Part shown: positions 22,525-33,869 of the stretch, one piece after another | How the letters are laid out: every line of letters starts with the position of its first letter | Position numbering within the stretch: the stretch's first letter is position 1 | Source of the DNA: Typha latifolia | Lineage: Eukaryota; Streptophyta; Magnoliopsida; Poales; Typhaceae | DNA: 64,000 bases | Direction: 5' to 3' | NCBI GenBank assembly: GCA_019914945.1 | Contig: CM034103.1 | Location: 5,270,001 to 5,334,000, forward strand | Made by a program: the position numbers and the translations under genes | The notes under the pieces: model-generated | What the model was told of the DNA's origin: nothing | The model's database searches: none | What the model saw: only the letters and a program-made list of their open reading frames with translations

Positions 22525-22840
22525 TGATGTAGGACAACGCCTTGATTATAAAGTTGAGAAGAAAAAGTAGGGAGAAATTAAACCCATGGAATCCACCAAT
22601 TGGGGTGTCGGAATCCATCGACATTGAAATCCACCAACAAACACCAAAAGCTCTCAAAATATTTCATTAACCCATAAAAAATAATTACAAGCTTTTATAT
22701 AGTCAAAATAAAGTAAAAGACAAAAAATGAAAATAGCCCTAAAAGGTGACTAGTCACAACTCTCGTTAAGCCAAAGGGCTACGAGTGCGGCCATTTTATG
22801 CTTACGAGAATAAATGTGACGAAAAGTGGTGTCCCCACTA
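22525..22840 (-). repeat. 5' LTR of the Gypsy chromovirus
   Basis: 316 bp, about 90 percent similar by eye to the left LTR; flanked on the right by TAAAA at 22841-22845. Confidence 0.88.
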
Positions 22841-22845
22841 TAAAA

Positions 22846-24350
22846 ACTATCAAATGTTACCTCATGGCACTTACAAGAGAATAGAAATAATGTATTTTTT
22901 TTCATGTAAGAAGAAAAAAAAAAGTTGAGTGATAATTTTTACACCTTAGACTTAGTTAGAGTATGAATGGTACTGATAGCGATATCATTTGCCGACGTTG
23001 AATTGCAACAAAGGATGATTTAATTCAGTCTATAATTGTTGCTTGATTCCAGGATAATCATGAGCAGACAATAAGGTCTACTTCATGCATACTATTGAAC
23101 GTATTATGTGGGGGCATTATGAGGATCCTGGGTGATTTTGCTCTTCTTGAACTTTATAATTTTGTACTAATTTTTTAGAATAATTCCAATCCTCTGATAT
23201 TATAAATATTGTATAAAATTAAAATGCATTACTTGACACACAAACAATAAAATATGATCTCATCTTTGAAGGTATTTCGAAAGTATTGATCTAAATAAAT
23301 CTTCTAGAGTACTAGGAAATATTTGAAGTTGCTTCTTATATTTTCTTATGGCATGCACTTTTCATAGTCCAAGTTTCTAGTTATATTGTAAAAACTCATA
23401 TGAGTGAGTATTTTGACCGACACATGTATGCATACGAAAGATCGTACCAAGGTGAGTTATAAACTTATTTATATAAGTAAATGACTTCTAGTCTATATGG
23501 AAGCCACACAGGTGTATTAAAGAATATTGCTTTCTAAAATAGCAATTTAATTCAATAAGAATTGCTAATACGTACGAGCTTTTTTTAGTATGCTTAAAAA
23601 CTTAGAGGGATGAGACATAAACGGATGAATCATTCAACAATTTATTAAAACACCATATGTTTTGCATCCTACCAAATACATATTTTGAATGAGGATAGAA
23701 ACATCTTATTAATTTTATTTTATTTTATTTATTAATAGATAGCCTGTAAGCCTATCAAAATGCTAGACATAGGAGCTAGTCCCTTCCGATGCGTAAGTTA
23801 GATGTATGAATCAACTCTCCTAAGAAACGAGCATACATATTTAGTGTTTATATCCATAATTTTATTGTTACAATATTTTGCACTAAAAAGAACAAAATAT
23901 GACAATACTTACCAATTTATGCCAAACTCATCTTAAAATTACATGAATATCAGTTATTAGCATCCAAAAATTACAACCCTACATATACTTAATTACTCGT
24001 TAAATCACAATTTATTTGTTCCCAATAAAATATATTAGTATATGCAAGATAAAATGTATGTCAAATAATATATAACCTAGATATACTTTGCTACTATGTT
24101 GTAATACCTCAACTCAGGGACATGGCCAACATGCAAGGGTGAAAATAGATCTGATTAACTTCGACATGAACTGCTATCTGACTTGATTCAGACTAGATTT
24201 GGGTAAAACATTTCTACCCAACCTAGATACAGATGTTAACGGTAACAATCTGATTATAAAAGTCACAAAAGTTTGATTGAAAATAAAGTAAATAAACTTA
24301 CATATTATATAATATAAAATTCTGTATAGTTGAGTCTAGTATTAGATACT
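22846..24350. other. AT-rich intergenic DNA, unclassified
   Basis: No gene, RNA or clear repeat boundary that I can support. Confidence 0.5.
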
Positions 24351-24985
24351 ATTTTCTTAAGACCGATTCGCCCTTCACTGATTGCTTCTAGAACAATGGA
24401 CGGCAGTCTCCCAGGATACAATAACTACTGACCGCCTTGCACTCGAAAGGAAGTTACTATCCAAATGCCTTGTCGAACCTAAACTGTGCACTTTCTCTCT
24501 CAAATGCAGATTAAAGACTCAACCAAACTAGAATGGAATGAGAAAAATTTTCTGAAAAAAATATAGACTGACAACCTATTTATTGGACTTGAACCACACA
24601 CGTGAACCGAGTTGAGTAGCGCAGACCGGTGTGTATGTGTGTGAATTAATTTGTATAATATCATTTACTTATAAAATAGGTACCTCTTTTGGGACCCAAA
24701 GCCTATAAGAAGCTTGACATTTATATATTATACTAACATTTCTCAAATGTCCAATATAGTATTAAACTCAATTTTCTTTATTTTTGATTGTCATGATACT
24801 CACTTTAAAACTAATTTGTATTCACTTCTCTTCATTGATTTATGTAGGAGAATATATGATAATAAAGTACTCTTTGAGTTCTTTTAATTCCAGTATTAAT
24901 CTATCAATAATAATGTGAGAACCCTACTTAAATATGAGCTCAATATCATGTTAAATATATGATATTTCCAACAATCCCCCACATC
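24351..24985 (-). repeat. Putative 3' LTR and polypurine tract of a decayed Copia element
   Basis: On the minus strand a polypurine tract GATGTGGGGGAT (24974-24985) is followed directly by TGTTGGAAATATCATATA, a typical LTR start, at 24973. The other LTR end is not resolved; 24351 is only the limit of similar sequence character. Confidence 0.45.
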
Positions 24986-25870
24986 AATGAATAGACCAAA
25001 AAATGTGCATCAAATGCAGACTTAATTGAGAGTACACCGAAAAGTTGCCGCATTAGAATAGGTAGCTTTTAGCTTTGAACCTTTTCTACTGGCATATTAT
25101 CAGATTTATTCTCTAACCAATGATCATAATGTCTTGAGCTATTCAACTTTTGTATAAACCAAGATAATAATATTCACACGACTTCTTTTCAACACAATTA
25201 GTTCTATATGTTGTGTCTATTTTGGCTATAAGATTTAGTCTAGTTATCTCATAGAAGCGGTTCACTTCACACTCACATATGTGACATCTTATTAAAGTAT
25301 CCTGTCATACTCCACTTGGAGTTTCCAGGTATGAGGGCTATTAAAGGTATTGTTTGCCATAACATGTAGTACAAATTTATCATTATGTCATTATAGGAAA
25401 AAGACAGAAATAATTCTTTAGTAATTTCAAAGAATGCCCCCACAACTCGGTTGTCCCTTTGAACCTAGATCTTAGGATCTACAATCAATTATGTTGGGTT
25501 ATCGTTGTGTCTTTACTTTAGGTGATAGGCTTTGAACCTAATCCCCTTGATTAACAATACACTTGATCTCTTGTTAAACCTTTTGTTAATGAATCTGCAA
25601 TGTTATTCTTTAATTTTATATAATCAATGAATATTATACCATTTAAGATGAATTGTCGCACAGTATTGTGTCTACGACGTATATGTCGTGACTTGCTATT
25701 GTACATTTAACTTCATCCTTCCTATAGCTAATTGACTATTACAATGTATGCAAATTAATGACACAAGTTTCAACCACATAGGAATATTCTCTAAGAAATT
25801 TTGAAGCCACTATGCTTCTTCTCCAGCCTTATCTAATGCTCTAATATAATGAATTTAAATTTCATAGTAG
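24986..25870 (-). pseudogene. Copia pol 3' end (RNase H), heavily decayed
   Basis: On the minus strand the fragments ALDKAGEEA, WLQNFLENIP, ICIHCNSQLAIG, then a stretch equivalent to RHIRRRHNTVRQ and the tail KSKENIADPLTKGL can be followed through stops and shifts (about 25550-25870). This is the C-terminal RNase H region of a Copia polyprotein. The 3' untranslated part leads to the polypurine tract at 24974. Confidence 0.7.
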
Positions 25871-26320
25871 ATCTGTCTATACATGTTTGTTTAGAAGATT
25901 TTCATGATATAGATGGACCCCTAAGTGTAAAGATGTTGTAATTTTTTATTACAATACAGATTGGATATGACCAACCCGATTCAAATTGGTTATTTTTTTT
26001 GTTTTTGATAAATATAAGAAATTTTGGCTGGTGTATGCAAATTGCTTATCGCAATGTATGCAAATATCACAAATTTTGGCGACCTAGGAATATTCTCTAT
26101 GAAATTTTGAAGCCACTATGCTTCTTCTTCAGCCTTATCTAATGCTCTAATGCTATGAATTTAGATTCCATAGTAGATCTGGCTATATATGTTTGTTTAG
26201 AAGATTTTCATGATATAGATGCACCTCTAAGTTTAAAGATGTTGTAATTTTTTTTATTACGATACAAATTGGACATGACCAACCCAATTCAAATTGGATC
26301 TTTTTTATTTTTGATAAATA
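25740..26320. repeat. Imperfect direct duplication with a period of about 310 bp
   Basis: A segment around 25740-25990 containing AGGAATATTCTCTA and GAAGCCACTATGCTTCTTCT recurs at about 26051-26320 with scattered differences. It covers part of the decayed Copia RNase H and adjacent sequence. Confidence 0.75.
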
Positions 26321-26399
26321 TAAAAAAAATTTACTGGTGTGTTCGAGCACCTCAATCGAATGCCAGCATAGCATTTGCACATACAAAGCACTGTTTTCA

Positions 26400-27042
26400 C
26401 ATATAAAGCACTGGTTTGGGCCGTTCGAACATAGTCAAGGGGCGTTTGAACGTTTGTCAGCTTAAGTTATTTTGTATTAGGATTTGTTTTTGGTTTTTAC
26501 ATAATTGGCTAATCTCCAAATATGCGGAATAGCAGCTACTTTGGGATCATTGATTATTGGAGCATTTATTTTGGATCTAGGTTTGAGTTGACCTTCTCCC
26601 TCCTCCTTCTTCCCCCTTAGTATCCACCCCGAGCTTCCTTCCATGGCCGAGGTTAACCCTCCGTCGCTTCTCCCTCCTCACTCCAGCAATCAACTTTACC
26701 TGGAAGCTCCCTTCTCCCCTCTCATCTTACCTAAGATACTATTCTACCATCACAACCATTATCCTCTTCCATAACCCTAACTCTAACCACATCACCAATT
26801 TCTATCATCCATGTCCATCCTGCCATCTCCTGACCTTTGGTTAGTATGTCCACTATAACTTTTGATCTACCAATCTGATCAACAAGATTCCAATTGTGTT
26901 GGATTCCTAACTTTCAAACGAACAATATATATAAATCTCAATAATTAGATCGATCCCTATTGCCTTTGAAAGTTTCATGTTCAGCTTTGTCTAGCACTGC
27001 AACTCGGATCACAATCATCTCCTCGAGAGCGACTGCAACAAA
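26400..27042 (+). repeat. Decayed LTR of a plus-strand Gypsy element
   Basis: The 3' two thirds are similar to 28600-29079 (shared blocks such as TTAGTATGTCCACTATAACTT against TTAGTATTTCCCTTATAACTT). It is followed by TAGTATCAAAGC at about 27045, a near primer-binding site. Its left part carries GTTCGAACAT-type motifs. The left boundary is uncertain. Confidence 0.5.
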
Positions 27043-28017
27043 CTAGTATCAAAGCTAGCCTTCCTTGATGCGCCTCCACAATGACATCAATCATAAGATC
27101 CATAGTGGCATGAAGAAGAGAAGAAGGAGAGACATCCATGTGCATAAAGGAGAGGAACTCTACACTTCCACTTGCAGACACGCAAGAGTAAGAAGACTGT
27201 GCACACACAGCACTACCTCCAACCTCCATAATCGACCCAAACATGAAAATGCTATCAAGGTCAATTGATGCTTTGGCACATACCTTCTCCACCATCTTTT
27301 CCCAAACCATTGGAACCTCGAGTTAAACGATTGTGCAATAAAATGCTGGTTTGTTATGAGTATGCACAACTTTCTAGATGGGCAGCTGGTTCAAAAGATC
27401 AAGCTCCTTTTTGAATTAACCATAGGATTTGATGTCACCATTGTGATGGGACAACACTTCGAGCTAGCAGTATTTGTAGTGCTACGAGTCTAGGGACACA
27501 CATTTGTCATGGACTTGTATCCAATTGCACTCCATGGAGTAGATGTCGTCTTGGAGACATAGTGGCTACAGAGCTTGGGACTAGTCACATTAGACTTTAT
27601 AGAAATGTGCCTCACCTTTAGGTACACTAGCAGGAGAGTGCAACTTGATGATATTCGAAAGAACTAGGTTGCTACCTTGCAAGTGCTACTTGGCTTGCCG
27701 AGCACCACAGACCCAGCTAACTTGATGCAGCTAGCTCCCACGGACCCAACTTACTTGATGTAGCTAGCTCCCACTAACCCCTTTGGCTCATATCTTACAA
27801 GGGTTCTTGGTTCTCTTTGAGGAGCCAAAGGGGTTACCGACGAGTGAGGCAGGCCATAGCATAGGGATCATGTCAGGCGCCAGATCAGCGAACATGAGGC
27901 CCTATCGCTACCTTCATGTTTAGAAGGAGATTTCTAGACTCGTGATAGAGATGCTGGAGCAGGGTACCATATAGCCCAATTGCTAGTGAGGAAGAAAGAT
28001 GGGAGTTGGCGATTCTA
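27043..28017 (+). pseudogene. Gypsy protease and RT start, heavily decayed
   Basis: Through many stops the frames encode a protease-like stretch (NFLDGQLVQKIKLLFELTIG, then HTFVMDLYPIALHGVDVVLE) and an RT start ([31 protein letters not shown]). These match the better preserved Gypsy pol at 33870-35993. It is broken off at 28017 by a fragment of the large repeat family; gag is missing. Confidence 0.65.
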
Positions 28018-28599
28018 CCAGCACTATTGCAGTTAGGAGAGAGCAACCGAGGAAGAAGGAGAAGAAGAAAAGAAGAAGAAGAAAGAAAGGAGAAGAGAAA
28101 GATAAGAAAAAGGAGAAGGGAAGGGAAGGAGAAGGAGCCGGGCCAGCGAGGAGGGGCTCGGTTGCTGCTGGCCAGCCAGCAACCGGCCTCTCACTGGCGG
28201 CTCGGTTCTAGTGAACCCAAGAGAGAAAGAGAGAGAGGGAGAGAGAGGAGGAGGAGGAGGGAAGAGGCTCACCGGCATCAGCGGGTAGCGGCGGCGGCCG
28301 ACGAGGTGGAGGGGGTAGTAGAGAGAGAGAGAGAAAGATTGAGAGAAAGGCCGAAAGAGAGAGAGGGGAGAGACGTAAAAGAGAGAAAGAGAGGCAGTGA
28401 GGGGGAAGGGCAATGGCTAGAGAGGGAAGGGCCCGCCGCGGTCAGCTAGCTGCAGCCAATCAGCTGAAGTAGCAGTGTTAGGGAGGTGCGTGGCACCTCC
28501 ATGCACCATGCAATAGCATGGGCATGAGGTCGGCCACAGTATGGCAGGCCATGTCATGCCCATGTTAAATATTTTTTTTCATTTTTTTGGGTTGTTACA
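28018..28599 (-). repeat. Fragment F of the large palindrome-armed repeat family
   Basis: On the plus strand it reads CCAGCACTATTGCAGTTAGG, a GAA/GAG-rich block, a GC-rich block with GGCCAGCGAGGAGGGGCTCGG and CCGGCCTCTC, and ends GGGTTGTTACA (28599). This matches copy C (44590-45211) in the same orientation. Open frames here are low-complexity (Arg/Lys/Glu) and are not called. Confidence 0.75.
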
Positions 28600-29079
28600 T
28601 AGCCTGTTAATATGTGGAAGGCAACCTTATTGAACTATTGTTGAATTATGGAGTTTTCTCTTCCTATACCTCTATCTCCTTCCTCCAACAACATCCATCA
28701 TTGGACATCATCTCCTTACTCCTTCAATCTGATTGTGCCCCCTTGCCTATCAAGGATCAGTCCACTTCTTTTCCTTCATCTAGATTAATGCCCTATCCCC
28801 TCAATCACTACCATTGTCATCTCCCAATACCCTAACCATTACTGCATCTTCCACTAATCACGTTCATCCCGTCACCATTTGACCATCGATTAGTATTTCC
28901 CTTATAACTTCTCAGCTATACCTCCGATCGACATAATTTCAGTTGCGTTGGATCCCTTACTTCAAGACATAAAAATCTTAGATCTTTGGACAGCTAGATC
29001 GCCCATAGTTGTTCATGAAAGTTCCTCCTTAGATCAAAACCAAGCTTATTGATTGTATCTCTTAAAGAAAGCTATCGTA
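28600..29079 (+). repeat. Second decayed LTR of the plus-strand Gypsy family
   Basis: Related to 26400-27042 and followed by the primer-binding site TGGTATTAGAGC (about 29082-29093), one base off the usual tRNA-Met site. Confidence 0.55.
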
Positions 29080-29093
29080 ACAGTGGTATTAGA

Positions 29094-30726
29094 GCCAAGT
29101 TGACCTCGGATACTCCATTGATGATGACAACTCAAGCTATGGCTGCTAGAAGCTAAACAGAATGGAGGAAACACCGAGGCGTGAAGCACGAAGAACGAAT
29201 CTTCCCCTGAAAGTCTAATGACCACGGAAGGCCCCACATCCGCATTAATGGCTGCCTTGGCATGGACCAATGTGATCATATAAAGGTTGGTGAAGGGTAG
29301 TGATGTGAACAAGGTAAACCATCGGGCCAATCGCGAAACGATTTGTAGTTTGATGTTGGAACGCAATGAGACCTCACCACATCGACGTCAACCATTGGTT
29401 CCAACTAGTCCTATTATGGGTCAGATCATCCACAACAATGAGCTGCTCCTTCCACACTCCATGGCATGAGAGGCCGCGGTTAACCCTAGGCCGATGCAAA
29501 CCGAGGAGAACCTTGGGGCACGAGTGCAATCTTTACATGAAGATGATGAGGAGTGGCTGGAATATGATGAGGTGGAACACCAACGTGATTTCATACAGTG
29601 GAGAAGAGATGTATATTGACAGCAACAAAACCCTCTCACGGCTAGGCCGGGTCAAGGCTATGATCCTAAAAACAACTTCAGTGTACGGGATCAATCAGTA
29701 CATCTTGATTTTTTAAAATTTCAAAGTAGCGATCCTCTTGATTGGATACATAAGGCCGAGCAATTTTTTGAGTTCCAGAGACTCCGAAAGACTCCAAGGT
29801 GATGCTCGTAAGCTTCTACATTGAAGGGCCGGTCCTTCATTAGTATTGAGGCGCTGCAAAGAACGGACATCTTAGAACATGGACTGACCTTATAAGGGGC
29901 ATTATGAAAAGATTTAGGACTGTTGGATATGAAGATTTCGATGCTCTCATCACCAAGACGGTACAACAAACTATAGTCATAGCGTACCAAGAAGAGTTCG
30001 ATTAGATTAGTACACGTTGCGATCCACTATGGCCAGACGCTTTGTTGAAATCAAATTTTTTGGTGGGGCTACGTAGTGAATTACGGGCAGATGTTGAAGC
30101 ATTGTGCCCAAGAACATTAGAGGAAGCATATAAGGATGCCATCATCATAGAAAGGAAGCACCAGCCTGAGGAACCAAGTCAAAACCCCATGGTCCAGCCG
30201 AGAATCACAGCAGCCCTATCGATCGGCTGAGACGGTTAGCACTACAATAGCAACTCCTAGGACATCTACTGGAAATCCAAGGCCGAGAGTTCCACTCCAA
30301 CTCTTTGTTAACATGAAAGGGAAACATAGATCCCATGTCCGAACTCTCACACCTACCCAGGTGGAGGAGCGAAGGGCAAAAGGCCTATGATTCTAATGCA
30401 ACGAACGTTTCACACCCGGTCATCGGTGTGCGAAAGCGACGGGGAGCATCATGTTGATTGATAGGCAAGATGATCCAAATGAGGAATTGGTTGAGGAAGA
30501 GGATGTTGAAGAGCTTCTTGAGGAGGTCTTGGAGATGGCCGAAGAAAGGGATGTGCAAGCTAAAATGTCCATGCATGCCTACTCTGGGACCATTGCACCG
30601 AAGATGCTTAGCGTAGATGGATTGGTCAAAAAGCATTGCATGCACATCCCTTATTGATTTCGAGAGCATGCATAACTTTGTAGAAGAGTGCTTACTGAGG
30701 AGATTAGGTTGGAAGTTGAACTAACC
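29094..30726 (+). pseudogene. Gypsy gag and protease start, decayed and truncated
   Basis: Gag core pieces are visible: DFLKFQSSDPLDWIHKAEQF (about 29710-29770) and, in 30042-30230, FLVGLRSELRADVEALCPRT LEEAYKDA. A Glu-rich stretch and protease start (MHAYSGTIAPKMLSVDGLV, HNFVEECLLRRLG) run to 30720. Sequence then passes abruptly into copy A of the large repeat family. Stops and shifts are frequent. Confidence 0.65.
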
Positions 30727-32910
30727 TATAACGCCCCCACCCGACACACGCACGTGCGCGGCCAAACGGCACGTGCGGTGCACGCATAGATACACCTGTA
30801 CTCAACATAATCCATCTCAGAGATCAATCATACTATCAACCAAATAAATCTGTTAACATATGAATATCCAAGCCCACAACAATCATACTAGACAGCTACA
30901 TAATCTAGCAAGGCCCACATATACCATGACAAACTATCAAGATACAACTAAAATCACTAACATATGAGTACACTATAATCCGACCTATATTATACAATCA
31001 TTGTCTATACAATGGAGTATAAATATCAAATAATTATACAACTCAATATCTAGATAAATTATTTTCTATACCATCTCACGTCTATAGCTCACCTCATCTT
31101 TGAGGGTTAAAAAAGATATAAAGAGAGTCATGAGCAAAAAAACTCAATGAATATACCTTACCCCGAATCAGTGATGTCAAACAGAGAATAAATCATGTAC
31201 TGGATAATATGAATCAGAAATAGGATCATGTCATAAATGAGTGTATGAATGTGCCCTCAATAATACATAAATGAAAAATAAATATTATGTCATAATTGAT
31301 AAAAATATATAATTCTCGACAATAAATAAATAAATTTTCATGTTATATCATCATCATAACTTTCTCAATATGACACATATGATGTATGCCGACCATAACC
31401 ATATTATGATACTAAATGCACTCACATATGATATATAATGACCACTTGAAAATCAGGTATATGAGATGATAATGAAATTATATGTATTTCTCAACATCAC
31501 CATCATCACTGAAGTCTTAATATAATATCATCATACTAGACCATTGTGCACAATCAACACTGGATATCCGATCTCAACATCCTGCCCATAGGCTCAAAGC
31601 ATACCGTGTCATATGCTAAGGGTATCTCAGTCATAATCATACATTATCATATGCTAAGGGTATATTAAAATCTATCCAGATCGGATACCTCACTAGTTAA
31701 TAGAAATCACATGAGGGTAACTTGCCACACGCATGCCCTAGCGAACAGCAGGTGTCCGATTGTCTATATGCACAGACAACTGATCTCGGACATGGGCCAC
31801 GAGATATCGCATATTAGTGACTATAATCATCACTCCATGCACCCTTAACCTTAGCACCTACTCGGGTACCCTCATGTTTTTCTATTAACTTTCTTATCAA
31901 TGAGATTTATGCATTTCCTTCTATATGATAGATCACGTGTATATATTCAGTATTATAATAAGTCATGCATCTTAGGAATTTAGGTGGTAAGAAAGTCAAA
32001 AGAAAAATAATGCAATACAGTCTCCAACCATATATCTAACACATGCATATCTCTGCTAGTCTATCACATACATATTCATGCTAGAGATTATCTTAACATA
32101 AAATCATAATAGTATAATCATTTTCAATTATCTCTATATATCATCAGCATACTCATATCCCAGATCAATCTAATTAAATGCATGATAAAATATCCTCGAC
32201 TGAAATCATCTCTAGATAAGGTTATATAATTATGTTGGAGACCAAAACATGCATATACATAATTATATAGTAGATCCTAATTTAAAAAAGGCGTCTAGAC
32301 ACCGTCTGAATCGAAGACATGAACAATGTATCACTCACATCCGTCAACCAAGAGTCAACTCATCGCTAGCAAGGTCCATGGGGTCTCAAATAATAGGTTT
32401 GGAATCTGAAAATATTTAAGTAGTATAATGTTAGCTGTTTATCCAATTAGAATTAATTCGTATAAAGTTATATGATAATTTATTAAGTTTTAATGTTATA
32501 AATATACTATTATTATTAAAATGCTAGTGATGAAATAAGATTAAAAGGGTTACTCTTTTATGTTATTAAAATAGTGAAAATATGTAATTATAAAATAAAA
32601 GGCTAAATATGTCTAATTGTACATTAGAATATAAGTGTAGAAAAAATGTAATTATAACTAATTTACCATTCTTATTCTTGATTATATAATATAAGAGATA
32701 AGCAAATAAATGGACAAGCCTATTATTTTATTCTATATAAATAGTATAACCAAACCAATAGAATTACATACTAGCTATATATATAAATAATGAATATTAG
32801 GATATATTTATAAATCTCACGATTATAATTAATGAAGCTAAGTATTAATCTATCATATGCAAGTAAGCTTATATGTAAGTAATAGGTATATTTAGGTGTT
32901 TGTAGTATAA
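30727..32910 (-). repeat. Copy A of the large repeat family, left part
   Basis: It starts TATAACGCCCCC, a mutated form of the TGTAACGCCC terminus, followed by an arm (about 30780-31690) and body sequence that reads opposite to copies B and D. Markers on the plus strand are ATGCTAAGGGTATC (about 31610 and 31650), GCCACACGCATGCCCTAGCG and CATGGGGTCTCAAATAA. The Gypsy LTR at 32911 interrupts it; it resumes at 36441. No coding is seen. Confidence 0.75.
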
Positions 32911-33842
32911 TGATACGATCTCCCCTTAGGCTAAGGTTCAATCTCTTCCAATTCTCTGATTTGGACTATATTTAGCACGGAACTTTGAAATAAGATCTCG
33001 AAAGATGCTGTAGTTGGATCGATGTGAAATTTGTATATGTTGTAGCCCCAAAAAAGAATTTTCCAACAAATCAAGTTTTAGAGGAATCGGATGTGGGGAT
33101 CTCACGATATCGTCCTATTAGTGGACGAACATCAAGGGGTTTGATCAAGATCCGTGGATGGAGGCACGAGATCCTAGGATGATGGTGGTTGGAGGTGGAC
33201 CGGTGTTTGTGGGGTGGCACCGGTGAAAAGTGGTGATGGAAAGGTTATGGTAGATGGAAGGTTAGGGCAAGTGTTGGATAGATTGGAAGAATGGGAAGGA
33301 GAGGGCCGCCCCTAAGGGTCTAGGGTTATTGGCTGGTCGAGGGAGGTTAGAAGTGGCGTCGCCGGGGATTGTGAGAACAAGAGTGAAGAAGATGAAGGAG
33401 GCAAGGCAAAACTCAATTCTTCAATAATCAATAATGACCTTTGGTTGCCATCCACATCCTTTTAGAGGCTAACTAACAACTCAAAATTAACCCTAAACAA
33501 TACAATTTCGCCGACCGCGTTCGAACGCATCGAGTTCGCTCTTCTCTGGATTTGCGAATGCGATGCAGGCGTTCGAACACGCAATTGAACGTGCCTGTTT
33601 CCCACTTCTCTGGATTTGTGAACGCGATGCAGGCGTTCACAGTGCGTTCGAACGCACAATGCACACTCTCACAACCCATTCACAACCGCGTTCATAACCG
33701 CATTCGAACACATTCCACCCGCATTCGAACACGACTTACAGAAAACTTATTTTCTTGAAAATTAAACATTAAAACAAGAAACAAAGACACTCCTAAAGTG
33801 AATCCATGCTCGAGACGACATCGTGAAGTCCGAATCGTATCA
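32911..33842 (-). repeat. 3' LTR of the deleted Gypsy element
   Basis: 932 bp; it starts TGATACGATC and ends TCGTATCA on the plus strand, a perfect 8-bp terminal inverted repeat. The part at 33510-33735 contains repeated GCGTTCGAACGC-type motifs like those in the Copia LTRs. Confidence 0.85.
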
Positions 33843-33869
33843 ATCCACCATACTTCCGCAACCTTATCC

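Larger units (their letters stand above)
15662..22840 (-). mobile_element. Gypsy chromovirus, complete with both LTRs, coding region decayed
   Basis: Two direct LTRs of about 320 bp (15662-15987 and 22525-22840) bound a minus-strand coding region. The 5-bp duplication TAAAA lies at 15657-15661 and 22841-22845. The primer-binding site sits next to the right LTR, so that is the 5' LTR. The order is gag, protease, RT, RNase H, integrase and a chromodomain-like tail, which places it among chromoviruses. An unusual leader of about 1.8 kb separates primer-binding site and gag. Multiple stops and frameshifts make it inactive. Confidence 0.9.

Noticed and set aside
28006..28449. 147-residue Arg/Glu-rich frame
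   Set aside because: It is translated purine-rich repeat (GAA/GAG blocks) inside a fragment of the large repeat family.
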